Shown here: positions 49,990 through 60,732 of the stretch, piece after piece
Layout of the letters: each line of letters begins with the position of its first letter
How positions within the stretch are numbered: the first letter of the stretch is position 1
NCBI RefSeq assembly: GCF_963678635.1
Contig: NC_087069.1
Location: 1,114,948 to 1,178,947, forward strand
From: Symsagittifera roscoffensis
Taxonomy: Eukaryota > Xenacoelomorpha > Acoela > Convolutidae
Direction: 5' to 3'
DNA: 64,000 nt
The notes under the pieces: generated by a model
What the model was told of the DNA's origin: nothing
Database searches by the model: none
Seen by the model: the letters and a program-made list of their open reading frames with translations, nothing else
Translations under genes and position numbers: made by a program

Positions 49990-51186
49990 CAGAAACAAAA
50001 CAAGATTTACAGTTGCGAGAGAAGTAGTTGACGGTGGTTAAGTTGAAATTAAAGTATTTAGAGCTGAGAGAGGTGGTAGTTGACGGTAGTTAAGTTGGAC
50101 ATAAAAAAGTTTTTAGTTAAGAGAGAGGGGTACCTTCAATTCGAACCAATCAGAATGGATTTTCCTTATTTGGACTGTAGTCGTGTCCAGTCAGATTTCA
50201 GTTTCCTTTCATGGAATTCTTAGAGAAAAGACGTGTCCAATCGGAAACAAAGCTCCTTTTACATATTGTCGTTTCGTTTCCAATCACAAATATTCATTTT
50301 TGGTCAAGTTGTCGTATCCAATCAGACAAAAGTTTAGCTTTTAAAGACTTTAATCTTCCAAATAAGTACAAATACACACAAAAGCAATCGCAAAAATAAA
50401 TGACCAAAAGCTGTTTGCTGTACAAATAAGAAATATTGCCGATATAAAAAAACAAAAGAAGGAAAATTAATAAAAGTATCATCTCTGCATTTCTTCTCAT
50501 CAAGGTAATTGAATTTTTTGTATGTAATCGATGAGAAATTGCTGATTTTTGAGTAGGTAGTCAAAATCTTTGATTTTGATGAAGATTTGAGAGGATAACT
50601 CAAAGTTGATGAATTTTTCAAAACAAATCTCTGGAAATCCGATTCCAAACCGAATCAAGCAGGATTTCGAATTTTGGCAATATTTAATTAAATGGAGGAA
50701 TAAAGAACTTTGCTGGGTAGCTTTGACAAAATTGGGAGTTGGGTTTGAAATAAAAAGAGTCTTCGAAATATTATCGAACGACTTTTTTATTAACTTCGAA
50801 TTTCCTAAATAAAATAGTCAGGTGTAACTCAGCAGTAACTTTATAGCTTTGATACGCAATATATAGATCAAAAATAAACTCTTTGATTGAGTAAGTTTCC
50901 CTAAAGAGACCTTAGTCGGAGAAATCTTTTTTGGACAACATAAGTCCAAAAAATTGTGAAAAAAGTGAAAATCTACATCTATTTCATCAAAAAGGAAATC
51001 ACATGAAATAATTTCTTTTTTTCCTGTAGAGTACCTCGAGAAAGTTCAAATGTTTTTTAATTGGCAGTTTTCAAAAATGATTAGTTTTGATCCAAAGTTA
51101 TGTTTAGAAACTGATTAGTTCTGATTAGTTGACTTTCTAAAATTGAAAATTCTAGAATTTTCTCCATACTTGGAAAATTGCGTAGG
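49990..51186. other. Intergenic with short repeats
   Basis: No gene is supported. 'gtagttgacggtggttaagttg' occurs twice (about 50022 and 50080). CCAATCAGA cores recur at about 50145-50325. Confidence 0.4.
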
Positions 51187-51420
51187 TGATGACGTCGTTA
51201 TCATAAATGGAAAATTGCGTTGGTGGTGATGTCAATTCCATTTATAGAATGACGTCATTACCATAAAAGGAAAAATGCGTGGTTGGTGACGTCAATTCTA
51301 TTTATAGAATGACGTCATTACCGTGAAAGGAAAATTGCGTGGGTGGTGACGTCACTTCTATTTGAAGATTGACGTCAGGACAATAGAAGGATAATTGCGT
51401 AGGCGATGACGTCATTGTTA
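51187..51420 (+). repeat. 60-bp tandem array of TGACGTCA (CRE/ATF-type) sites
   Basis: About four units of roughly 60 bp. Each has two copies or near copies of the palindrome TGACGTCA, separated by 'attctatttatagaa', and 'ggaaaattgcgtgggtgg'. At least five exact octamers and three near matches fall within 235 bp. TGACGTCA is the consensus for CREB/ATF bZIP factors. The array ends about 190 bp upstream of the zinc-finger relic at 51607. Confidence 0.8.
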
Positions 51421-51606
51421 GTATAACTACGTTTATTTTACTGGGTTAAATCATTCATTTTGTTTGCCAATAAAAAACAGTCATTTGAATTTTACCTCAA
51501 ATTTTACAATTCGTTACTTGGCGAAAGGAAAGAAGTATGTTCTTCATTCAATTGGTACAATTATGATTTTTGGAATATTTCTAAAATCTCAAACTTTTCT
51601 TAGATA

Positions 51607-52047
51607 ATGCCTGCTCTAAACAGAAATGAGAAAGTCAAGTGCGAGAACTGCGGTGATGATTAAAGGAGACCTGATGCTGCGAGACATTGGAAGAGATGTG
51701 AATACAAGGATGAACATAAGTGTCATAATTGTATCTTTATGTCCAAGAAGAAGGAAGAGATGGATTATCATGTGGCGAAGAAGCATGCTCAACCAAGTTC
51801 GAAGCAGTCAACTGTTTGTCCTTCTTGTGAATAAGAGTTCCCAAGTTACTACTCTCTCCAAAAACATCCCAGTGATACTGTAGCGGACTTGAACAAGATT
51901 GTCGAGGAAGAAGGGGAAGATGGTGAAAAGCTGAAGGAGGAACTTAGTGCCTGTCAACATTTTTTGGTGGATACGAAGATGGAAAATAGGAGACATAGGG
52001 TATTTAACTTATTAGGGTATTTAAGTAACATAACATATGGTATTTAA
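51607..52047 (+). pseudogene. Zinc-finger pseudogene (copy 2)
   Basis: The frame from ATG 51607 is collinear for 146 codons with only two nonsense codons (TAA at 51661 and 51832) and no frameshift. It has 'VKCENC', 'HWKRC', 'HKCHNC', 'HVAKKH', 'VCPSCE' and 'YYSLQKH', a string of C2H2-like fingers, then acidic sequence and 'CQHFLVDTKMENRRHRVFNL'. The last block resembles one I associate with proteins of Polinton-like elements, so it may be a second, much older Polinton relic. Related to 45098-45329. Confidence 0.6.
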
Positions 52048-52452
52048 TTTTATATGCTTTTGAGATAGTAATCAAGGATTTGTCGTTTTATTCGTACTTC
52101 AGGAAATTCTTGTTTACATGGGCTATTTCCTTTTTCAAATAGTCTTGAATGAAGTTGTTGCAAAATTGTACTTGTCCTCGGGCGGGATCATTTTCTGGTT
52201 TTATGAAAAATGGGAGTATCGAGTTATCATCGAAATTTTTGTTGTATTCGATCATGTTTTATATTGTAGAACTGTACGTGTGTAACATTCAATATGTCTT
52301 ACTTGGGGGCTAGAGTTTTTTCCTAAACTGTTAGCTCTTGCGGTTTTTGTGTGGTTATCACTATTAGACTTTTGCTTATTTGTTTGTCTTGATGTCGTTA
52401 TTGGTTTAAATGTGTGATAATCCTACGCGAGTATTTTGGAATAACGGAAGGT
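52048..52452. other. Intergenic
   Basis: No gene is supported. It contains the first copy (about 52312-52366) of a direct repeat including 'gttagctcttgcggtttttg' that recurs at 53455-53512. Confidence 0.4.
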
Positions 52453-53199
52453 TTATTGTGGTTGTATAGTTGCTTGCGGAAATGCTGTATTTTTATTATT
52501 TGGAGTTGTATGTGCAGGATGAATGAGGGAAATGCTTTGCTGCGTTGTTGTTGGCATAGTTTCGACTATTTCTTCAACAACGAAATGCGATGAATTTTGA
52601 ATATCTTGTTGTGTAAGATTTCTTGTTCAATTAAGTTTTCTTACGTATTAATGAAGGTAGAGTTGAAGCTATTTTTTCCTGTTCTGTCAGTGAACTTTGC
52701 ATTATAATTTGAAGGTGTTGCATCAATAGTAAGTGGAGTTATTCTATGTAGTCTTCATTGATGGAAATGGTGGTGATTGCTTGACTTGATATATCAGTTG
52801 GAATTTTCATCAATAATGGATGAGACCAATCAAGGTCCCAAACATAATCTGATTCATCTGCTAATACAATTTCATAGTCTGAATTTTGTGGTCGAAAACT
52901 TTTCTTGATAGTGGTATGAGATCAATGTTATGGACAAAATGATCAATTATAAACCATGCTAGTATCTTTTGTAGATCATGTTTATCATTTTGTGAGTTTT
53001 CGTCTCTAGTGAGGTTTTCGCGGCTTGTATTTAAAAATTTTGAGAAAATACAGATTTCTTGTCTTACAGTTGTATGTCAGGATGTTCGAGTTGGTGTTTC
53101 TTTGTTTCTTTCTGTTCTAGTATAGATAGATAGCTATTGATAATTGAAAAAAAAATTGTTTTTCAATATTGAGTTTTTTGATTCTTGAAGTTCCTGCAT
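52453..53199 (-). pseudogene. Broken unknown gene on the minus strand
   Basis: Coding character runs from ATG 53199 (MQELQESKNSILKNN) to TAA 52453 in several frames. Blocks include 'KHDLQKILAWFIIDHFVHNI', 'SDYVWDLDWSHPLLMKIPTD' and a Thr/Gln/Asn-rich C-terminal part. Changes of frame occur near 52895 and 52735, and stops near 52620 and 53070 break it. Some could be introns, but no good splice pairs were found. No domain recognised. No long single frame exists, so ORF finders miss it. Confidence 0.5.
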
Positions 53200-54496
53200 T
53201 GTGTTTGTTGCTGATTTAAGACTGCGTTTCGTCGTTTTGAAAATCGTTAATTGAAAATTGGCTTTCGTTTTATAACGATTCTCCTTTTTCGTGCTTGTCT
53301 TTTTGACCTAATATATCCTATTGTTTGTCTGTGTGGTGTGAATACAAGATCGTATCCTTCGCTTTTAATTAAACAATTATGTAGTACGATTGTTTGTTTA
53401 CTGCCTAGTTTATCTCTTGACATAAGGTTCAGGATGATGGATGCAAAATTTAGGGGTTAGAGTTTTTAATTTCCTAAATTGTTAGCTCTTGCGGTTTTTG
53501 TGTGGTTATCTCTACTTGGGGCATATAATGTCGTGGTTGACGGGTTGGAGAGAGAGTATATCCATTCGTCAGAGAGATTTTTTACTTTCTCGTGAATAGG
53601 TTCTATTCTATGAGTTACTTACTTAATCTTACCAAGGGGTTGAGATTTGTGGTAGAGGGTTGGAGAATATTATATCAATCCACAAGGTTCAGGCATAACT
53701 AGAACACAAGTAGGTCGTTAGATACTATTTTATGACTTCCTAAATTTTTAAGGGTTTTAGCCTGGGTCATCTAGGAGGAAGGGCTCAAGTAAAGGATGAG
53801 TAACCGAAGTTCTTCACTGTTTGGCTTAATTAAAATGGTTAGTTTTTCAAAAATTTCATTATTTCTGGGTAGATTATAAGAGTTGGTTAGTGAATGGACG
53901 TTTGAGGTCGTTAGACACTTTTAAAGTTATCGGAAGGGAGAACAATACTGTTCTGATTTGATCCAAGGAAAGCCTTGACGATCAGTTATAAAATAAATCA
54001 AATTTAGGTTTAATTGATTTGAAAGATCCAAGGAAAGCCTTGATGATCTGTTTATGAAAGAAAAGTGAAATATAGAAAGCAAGGATAAGCCTTGATACAT
54101 TTTAATTTAAAAGTTTTGAGTTTAGGAAAATTTAGAAGTCAAAGTTTTGATGAAATTAATTTTTTGAATTTTTGCTGTTATGTTTCAAGCGATGAAGCTG
54201 ATAAGAGGAAAATCAGACATGTTAATTTATGAAACTAACAATGATTTTTACAACTTACTAACTTTTGTAATTTTTTTTCAATTAATTATTTATTCAAAAG
54301 TTAGATTTACTGCAAAATGTGGGGAAACGAATTGTGCTCTTTTTATCAGTCGTTATTGTACATATTGTAGGTTTAGCACCAGTAAGGTTGTTGAAAAATT
54401 TTTCTTCAAAATATTTTCAGGTCAGTAAATGAAAATTTATATTTACTGCATAAAGTACTCTAAATACAAAAGATTGTTCAGGTTTCCGTCGTACTA
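53200..54496. other. AT-rich DNA with short repeats
   Basis: No gene called. 'gatccaaggaaagccttgatga' occurs three times in degenerate form at about 53957-54095. The second copy of the 'gttagctcttgcggtttttg' repeat is at 53455-53512. Confidence 0.4.
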
Positions 54497-54649
54497 TCAT
54501 GTAGCAGAGTGGTCCGTTTCCTGATCTTTTTTCACGCCACGATCTTGGTCTTCTTTCAATACCTGATATTTTTTGTATTTTTTGAATTTTTGCGTAAATT
54601 TATTGAGACGTAGAGACATTTCTATTAAAATACCTATTCCGTCTAACAT
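54497..54649 (-). CDS. Small ORF or exon, 50 aa, unknown
   Basis: ATG 54649 to TGA 54497. The product is basic and helical (MSLRLNKFTQKFKKYKKYQ, then DQDRGVKKDQETDH). Codon use looks coding compared with the surroundings. It may be a first exon or a relic of a retroelement ORF; nothing identifies it. Confidence 0.3.
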   Translation of the reverse strand: MLDGIGILIEMSLRLNKFTQKFKKYKKYQVLKEDQDRGVKKDQETDHSAT

Positions 54650-57182
54650 TTTTGCAATTATCCAGTTCTAAGTTCTATTGTCTAAATCTAAGTTAGTTAA
54701 GGTCTTTTTCGAGACTTTCGGTCGCACCAGATGAGTTATAACGTATTGGTTATACTCATAGAGTAATTTCTGATAAGGTACACCGTCTGCTCTTCACGCT
54801 GTCTTATTTTCGGCCGGACAGATTCGTGCAACTTCTTAGTCTAATACCGATCTTAATCTTACTCGTATATCTCCTAGTCTCAATAGATCTAGTGTATACT
54901 GGTTTATGCGAGTTCGTTCTTGGAGTTTATCCAGAAGGAGAACAACTGTAGTCAAAGTTTTATTCAAATTGTTCTGGTGCTCAAACAAACTACAAGTAGT
55001 TTCAGCGCTTACAAATAGGTGTCAATGTTAGAGATGGAATCGATATGATTGGATAGTTAGAAATATTTTATAGTGATAATTCATCAATAACATAATTGAT
55101 TGATAAATACTGGTTTGGAACTGGTTCCTTTATATTAAAAAAATTATCGAAACCGACAAGTGAGATAATTGGTCTTACTCGGTACTTACAGACAATAAGA
55201 GAAGACAATAACAAATTTGATTCTACAGAAAAAGGAAGGTTGTTGTTTTCTCTCTTAATTTTTCGTAGTTTTAACAACAAATTTCACATTGAGTGAAATT
55301 TTATATCGTCAGTAGACAAATTATTTTCGATTTTTTTGTATAGTTTTTGGGTAATAGGTAAAACTATTCTCAGCAGGAAAGTCGTTCAATTAACATCATA
55401 TGGTTTTTCAACCATTTACATGACCAACTTGTCCTTGTTTACGCAAGTGAAATTGGTGTGAAATTTAAAAAATCGGAAATCTAACCACAGATTTTCAAGA
55501 ACGAGCGACACTTTTTAAAAGATTTTTTTTCCGGAAAAAATGTTAAAGAAACGAGCTAAATCATAATACCCACCCCAGGGGCATTGTATACGTCAAGAAG
55601 GAAAAAAGCTTCAAAGACAAAGTCAGACATTGGTAGGAACCGAAAATCTTCTAAATATGGGTCAATTACCCCCAGAAGGAAGTTAGAATCACCACGCAGA
55701 GTGAAGTAAATCACACATCTTGTGCAAAAAAAGTGAAGTTGAACGTCGCAAACAAAGGCAAGAAAACAGCAAAAAGAAGCTCCTGAAAGGTAGAAAAAGG
55801 AAATAAGGAAAAACGATTCGATACGACTTGGAAAAAAACCACTACAGCACCGGAATCAACCTCGAAAAAAGGACCCACATACCCTCGGATCTGCGGAATG
55901 GTCGCTTGAACTCCGACAAACACTGGGCAATATAAAACAGATTACCAGTGAAAGCGTTGTTTTGGCTGGAAAAAATTCACAATAGAACACTACATTCGCA
56001 TGTGTAACACGGAAACATAGCGGAACTTTTCAACACTTGAGAAAAGTTGAAACTTTTTAAATCTGTTTCAAAAAAAACTTTCAAAAACAACCTAAAAAGC
56101 ATTTTAGCGAAGTTCGTCTTAAAAAAAGTGGAACGAACTGAACTTAAGAATAGTATGTTTTAGCTCTTTCAAACATGATCTTTCACGACAAGGCATGAAT
56201 GAAAAATGACTTGCATCCAGACCAACTTTTATACTATCAAGTCACCTGATTGATTCACTAAGCCAAAAAACAATAAGAGCCGAAGTCATAGAAAACAAAA
56301 CAACAAGAGCCGCCAAAAGATAAGCCGACGAACAATAACCCGACTAATCAATATTTCCCAAAAAAAAAATCAATTTCAGTGACTGAGAAAAATGTGAGGC
56401 CGAAACTTAAATCCCTGACATTAGGTTTCGAAGCCAATTGCATCCAGACCATGTGCGATGGTGCCTGGAAGTTAAAAAGTTTTGATGATAAAGACAATAA
56501 GCACCTTTAATTTCAATTACAAATATGTAAGAAAAAAAATTACGAAAAAACCATGTTCCCTATTACAAGACACTTTCTAATCCAAGCGGATTCAAGGATT
56601 CAAGCATAGTACCTTGGTCGATAATTTAAAGAAAGAAATCGTAGCCGATATTGAGAAGGAGATCAATTTCATTCTGAAAAACCTATTAAGTAGAAAAAAA
56701 ACAACCAAGACTATCTTAAAAAAGTTTTTACCTTTATCTCGGATAATGTTCATAAGCCCTAACAATCAATGAGAAACTAAGAAACAATGAGAAATAACCG
56801 GCTGGCAACTTTGGTGAAAAAAATTGGGCGAACATCGAGATTTATCAAATAGCAACTCTGGAAATTTTTTTCAGCCCTCCTGAAACACGCAAGAGCATTA
56901 GAAAATCCACCTTGAATCTAACGCAATATAAGTTGACTATGCGATATAAAATCAACTGAACCCGTTCAAAAATTATTTTCAAACAGCTGGTAATTTTATT
57001 GAGTACAGAACAACTTTCAATTAAAAAAAAATTGGATTGAAACAAAAACCCAAGCAATGAATAAAAATTGGATGTAAAGCGTACCACAAAACAAAAAAAA
57101 AGCGCTCAGAAAAACAACGGAAAAGTAGCCGACCGAAATTAGGACGAAATAAACAAATCCCAAAAAAATGGTGGCGTCCTTT
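54650..57182. other. AT-rich DNA, no supported gene
   Basis: Scattered short open frames on both strands lack starts, splice sites or domains. A stretch at 55560-55940 has somewhat coding-like composition on the plus strand but many stops. A decayed transposon is possible. Confidence 0.35.
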
Positions 57183-57573
57183 ATGCTTGAAGGACCGAAT
57201 GCTTGAAATTAATTTTAGCTTGCTTTCAGCCAATCAGAGTTGAGTATTCAAAATCTGAAAATAAATCGCGAAAATCTCAAAGTAAGAAAATAAATCCAGG
57301 CCATTAGTGTTAATATTGACCGATTAGATAATAAGCAGATGAATTTCAAGACTAAAAAATTCTTGTGATTTTGAACTCATTAATCTTGATGATTTATCTG
57401 AATAGTAATGCGGTTGTAACCCGCAATTTGTAATATTTTTGATTATTTTCCACTGATTTGATACATTTTCTGTTAATTTTGACTTCGATATTGTGCGAAA
57501 GGCATTTAGCCAATAGAAACGCTTAGCGATTTTGATTGGTTGAAATTTTTCAAGCATTCGGTCCTTCAAGCAT
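57183..57573. mobile_element. MITE with ATGCTTGAAGGACCG termini, 391 bp
   Basis: The left end atgcttgaaggaccgaatgc and its continuation are mirrored exactly at the right end (reverse complement of 57547-57573). Just inside both ends lie CCAATCA cores. No ORF. The superfamily is not clear. Confidence 0.75.
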
Positions 57574-58852
57574 GAGAACCCTCCCCCAAAAAAATCAACA
57601 CTTCAATAAAAATATTTGAAAAATTAATTGAACTTGAGCGTGTTAGCTTGTATAAAGTAAAAAAATACATGCCGTTAGTGTCATACGTGCAATGTAAGAA
57701 ATACGTGCAGTTGTATATCTGAGATTCAGTTTGTTGCTGTTTATAGTTGTTAAACCGAAACTAGTTGTTTACCCGGAAAAAGTCTATATTCCGATTTGAT
57801 AACGCTTGCTAATCGCAGGCGCACCAAATTACAAAACCATTCAAATTAATGTACACAGAGGCGAAGCTCCGCTCCGCAAACACTTCCGAGAACACGACCA
57901 AACAGCAGTGCACGCCCAAAATAAACCTTTATCAAGTGAAATAAGAAAAAGTCGAAATAAGCCTCAAATTAGCAAAAACGCAGATTCGACCTAGCAAATT
58001 TAAGTCTCACGCATAAACTACGCAGCTACGGATGCTTCAAATGCCCAAAAACTTACCCTCAATAACGCAGCTACATATTCTAATAAATTGCCAACTCGAT
58101 GCAGTAAAAGTAGCACTAAATACAAAAAGACAAACTTGCATGTAATAAATTGGAAAGCTTACAGCCAAATTATGTGTATAATTTGAGTTGGAAAATTTCT
58201 GAAATCGAGCTTTTTATCATTGTACTGCTGTTTGAAACAAATTAATTTTTCGGTTCATTTGATGAATTAAAAATGCATCAGCTGTGTAAACTTTTTACTA
58301 ATCAAATGTCAAAGACATGCTATCAAATAGCTGTAACGGTGCCCCAAAAATGGCAGCAATATTTGCGACTTGGGTTGCGAAAAAAAGTAAAATTCGTACT
58401 AATACACTTTGCTTCGCAAGTGTAAATACCTATGTTGAACAAAATTTCTGATAAAATGAGCCCAAAATAAGTAAACTGGATCATTGAGTAAATTTTTAAT
58501 TCCGATGGAAAGTCTGATTAATTAACTCCGTTCCGAAATTAGAAGTCAATCACGTTTTTCGAGACCATTAAACATAGACAGTTCGATAAAGGCGTTTGCC
58601 TTCCTTTTAATAAAGGAAAAGAAGTCAACTTAAAAAGAAATCAAACGTCAAACCGCGGAAAATCAAAGTTTAGTGTAAACAAATTATACGACTTTTCCTG
58701 TTAAAAAAAGAAAAAATAATCGCGACCTAAATTAGAATATGAACTACGTTCATTGACTCTTAATAATTTCCTGGCATAAAAATAAGACTTGTTGAATTTG
58801 CAAATTCGATAAAGCATGTACCAGAAAACTGGCAGTGGCAGTTCTAGTATAT
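57574..58852. other. Intergenic, no gene seen
   Basis: AT-rich with no supported gene. A somewhat GC-richer patch at 57820-57920 ('gaggcgaagctccgctccgc') is open on the plus strand for 62 codons without a domain. Confidence 0.35.
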
Positions 58853-59326
58853 TTACATGGAAAAGAAATCGGAATCATAATCATCGGAGTCTATATTTGA
58901 CTTCATTTTTTCAGAGTTCCTTTGCTTCGAGAAGGAAGAAACTTTGCCATTCTGTTTCGATTTTCTATCTGATGCATTTGTTTGTTTTGGAACAGGTAAT
59001 CTAGACACTGATGCGGCCGAGTTGACTTCTCTAGGTCCCTGTCTGGAAAAGAGCGGGAAGTTTGACTGCCTATAATTTAGCTTCGGAATTCGACTTTTAG
59101 CTCCTCTGCTTCTGTCTTTAGCAGCTGTTTTGTAGTTCAGAATGGGACTCGCATTCAAATTGTTATTCAAGGGGTTGGACGAGCGTAGCTGTTGACTGTG
59201 TGAGTTCTGCTGATCCTGCAACTGTAGTTTCAGTGATGTTTCTAGCAGCAGGTCATTGGATGGAGACAGAATTTGTCTTTCAGACGATGCGCGTAGATTG
59301 AGGACTTTCTGCTTACTATCAGATTC
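58853..59326 (-). CDS. Terminal exon of a minus-strand host gene
   Basis: It starts after a strong acceptor (gtttgtttcag) and runs 157 codons to TAA 58853. The product is Ser/Asn/Gln-rich with basic patches (RSRGAKSRIPK, KSKQNGK) and an acidic end (DSDDYDSDFFSM), typical of a disordered tail. It is probably the last exon of the TPPP-like gene whose other exons are at 59741-60081 and 63039-63209. The donor that joins it in phase zero is not certain. Confidence 0.6.
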   Translation of the reverse strand, partial: ESDSKQKVLNLRASSERQILSPSNDLLLETSLKLQLQDQQNSHSQQLRSSNPLNNNLNASPILNYKTAAKDRSRGAKSRIPKLNYRQSNFPLFSRQGPREVNSAASVSRLPVPKQTNASDRKSKQNGKVSSFSKQRNSEKMKSNIDSDDYDSDFFSM

Positions 59327-59740
59327 CTGAAACAAACCATAGAGGAAACCATTAAAGAAACAAAAGTAAAGAACTAGCAGTTTTTATGAAATTCAAATGG
59401 CAGTTTGACATGCAGCTTTTTCTTAGTTTTGAACCAAAAATTAAATTAATGAAACTCTTCGTTGTAAAACGTCAACGCAAAAAGAATCAGTTTAAGCTAA
59501 GTTTGTTACCTACAGGTTGCCCAAATAACATTTTGAAAACATTTTACCGTTATTTTCGAAGAGGATGGGAATCTGAAAAGGACCTTTTTAGCGAACGAAA
59601 ACGATATGGTTTTTGAAAAATCGCAATTGATCTCCGATAACTACATTAGAATAATATACGTGAAAATTCTTTCAAAATAAGATTGCAGAGGCGAATCCTT
59701 TATCAAAAACTGGGACAACAACGGACCAGGTATTTGTTAC

Positions 59741-60081
59741 TCCGAATCTGAACTCCACTTGCAAACGGATCTCTGTTCTGCTGGCCTTTAAGACTGCTAT
59801 TGCCAACAACCCCACTACCACCGCCTATACGCTCCACTTGTTCTAGTGGAACCCTGTCGCTGTTAAACCCTGCTGTAGTTTTACTGTGTCCACTATTATT
59901 GCTAGCATCTCCTCCTCCTCTTGAGCTATGTACAGGCATTGATCCAGACCCCCGTCTGTTTGTCGTTGTTGTCGTGTCTGGGTACCAGTGGAAGTCAGGG
60001 GGGATCTGGAGAGAGTGGAAGCAATGTTTGATGAGCAACTTCACTTTGTCTATTCCAGAACAGGGGTAATCCTTGTAGCGC
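59741..60081 (-). CDS. Internal exon of the TPPP-like host gene
   Basis: The acceptor is tgtgtttcag, and the exon begins one base before a codon. That is exactly the phase needed after the exon at 63039-63209. It continues the p25-alpha block (RRYKDY, then KVKLLIKHCFHSLQIPPDFHW) and goes into Thr/Gly/Ser-rich sequence. GC content is higher than the flanks. The donor is uncertain: GTAACA after 59741 fits the consensus but gives the wrong phase for the final exon, while weaker donors nearby (after GGA or CTG codons) give phase zero. Confidence 0.65.
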
Positions 60082-60218
60082 CTGAAACACAAGATGCATT
60101 TGTTCATGCTACTAAGAAACAATCGCTTCTTGGTTATCAGGATTCAATCTCCGAGTCAACTTTCACCATAGTACGATATCAATCCAACTAACTTGAACTT
60201 AAAACGGAGTGCAGTCTG

Positions 60219-60371
60219 TATTTAGACAACCGCGTATTCAGACAATGTATTAACCAATCAGAATCGAGATGAGAAAGCAAACTTTCAAAATAAATAATAA
60301 TTAATCATTCATTTCTTCCTTGTCTCGATTCTGATTGGTTAATAGTGTCTGAATACGACTTTGTCTAAATA
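60219..60371. mobile_element. MITE, TA-flanked, 153 bp
   Basis: Arms of about 48 bp (tatttagacaaccgcgtatt ... ccaatcagaatcgaga) are repeated in inverse order at the right end. TA at both ends suggests a Tc1/mariner-type parent. Confidence 0.8.
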
Positions 60372-60382
60372 CTGCTACGTAA

Positions 60383-60509
60383 CCTCTAAGAACCGGGCAG
60401 TACAACAGTGACGAAAATGAAAATAAGTTCAACAGTGCCAAAAATTGATGATTTTCGGAACTGTTGAACATTAAATTTATTTTCGGCACTTTTGTGCTGC
60501 TCTTAGAGG
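60383..60509. mobile_element. Palindromic MITE of the 'ttcaacagtgcc' family, copy 1
   Basis: Starts cctctaaga and ends cttagagg. The arms carry 'gttcaacagtgccaaaaa' and its complement. Related in arm sequence to the neighbouring MULE. Confidence 0.7.
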
Positions 60510-60650
60510 GGCGTTCAACAGCGCCGAAGTACAAGTGTGCGAAAAATAAAATTATTGTTCAACAGTGCCGAAAATCATCAATTTTCGGCACTGTTGAAAA
60601 CTTTTTCATTTTCGGCCCGGTTGTACTTCAGCACTGTTGAACGCCCCCTT
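60510..60650. mobile_element. Palindromic MITE of the 'ttcaacagtgcc' family, copy 2
   Basis: Starts ggcgttcaacagcgccg and ends ctgttgaacgccccc, with inner arms 'gttcaacagtgccgaaaatc'. It sits directly beside copy 1. Confidence 0.7.
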
Positions 60651-60732
60651 AAAAACGTAGCAATTATCAACCAATCAGGTTTCAAAATTTTCTGTTTGAT
60701 CTGCAAACTGCAAAGGCCTCAATAGAGAAAAA

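Noticed and set aside
55560-55940. Coding-like stretch on the plus strand.
   Set aside because: Several stops in every frame and no recognisable block; left as intergenic.
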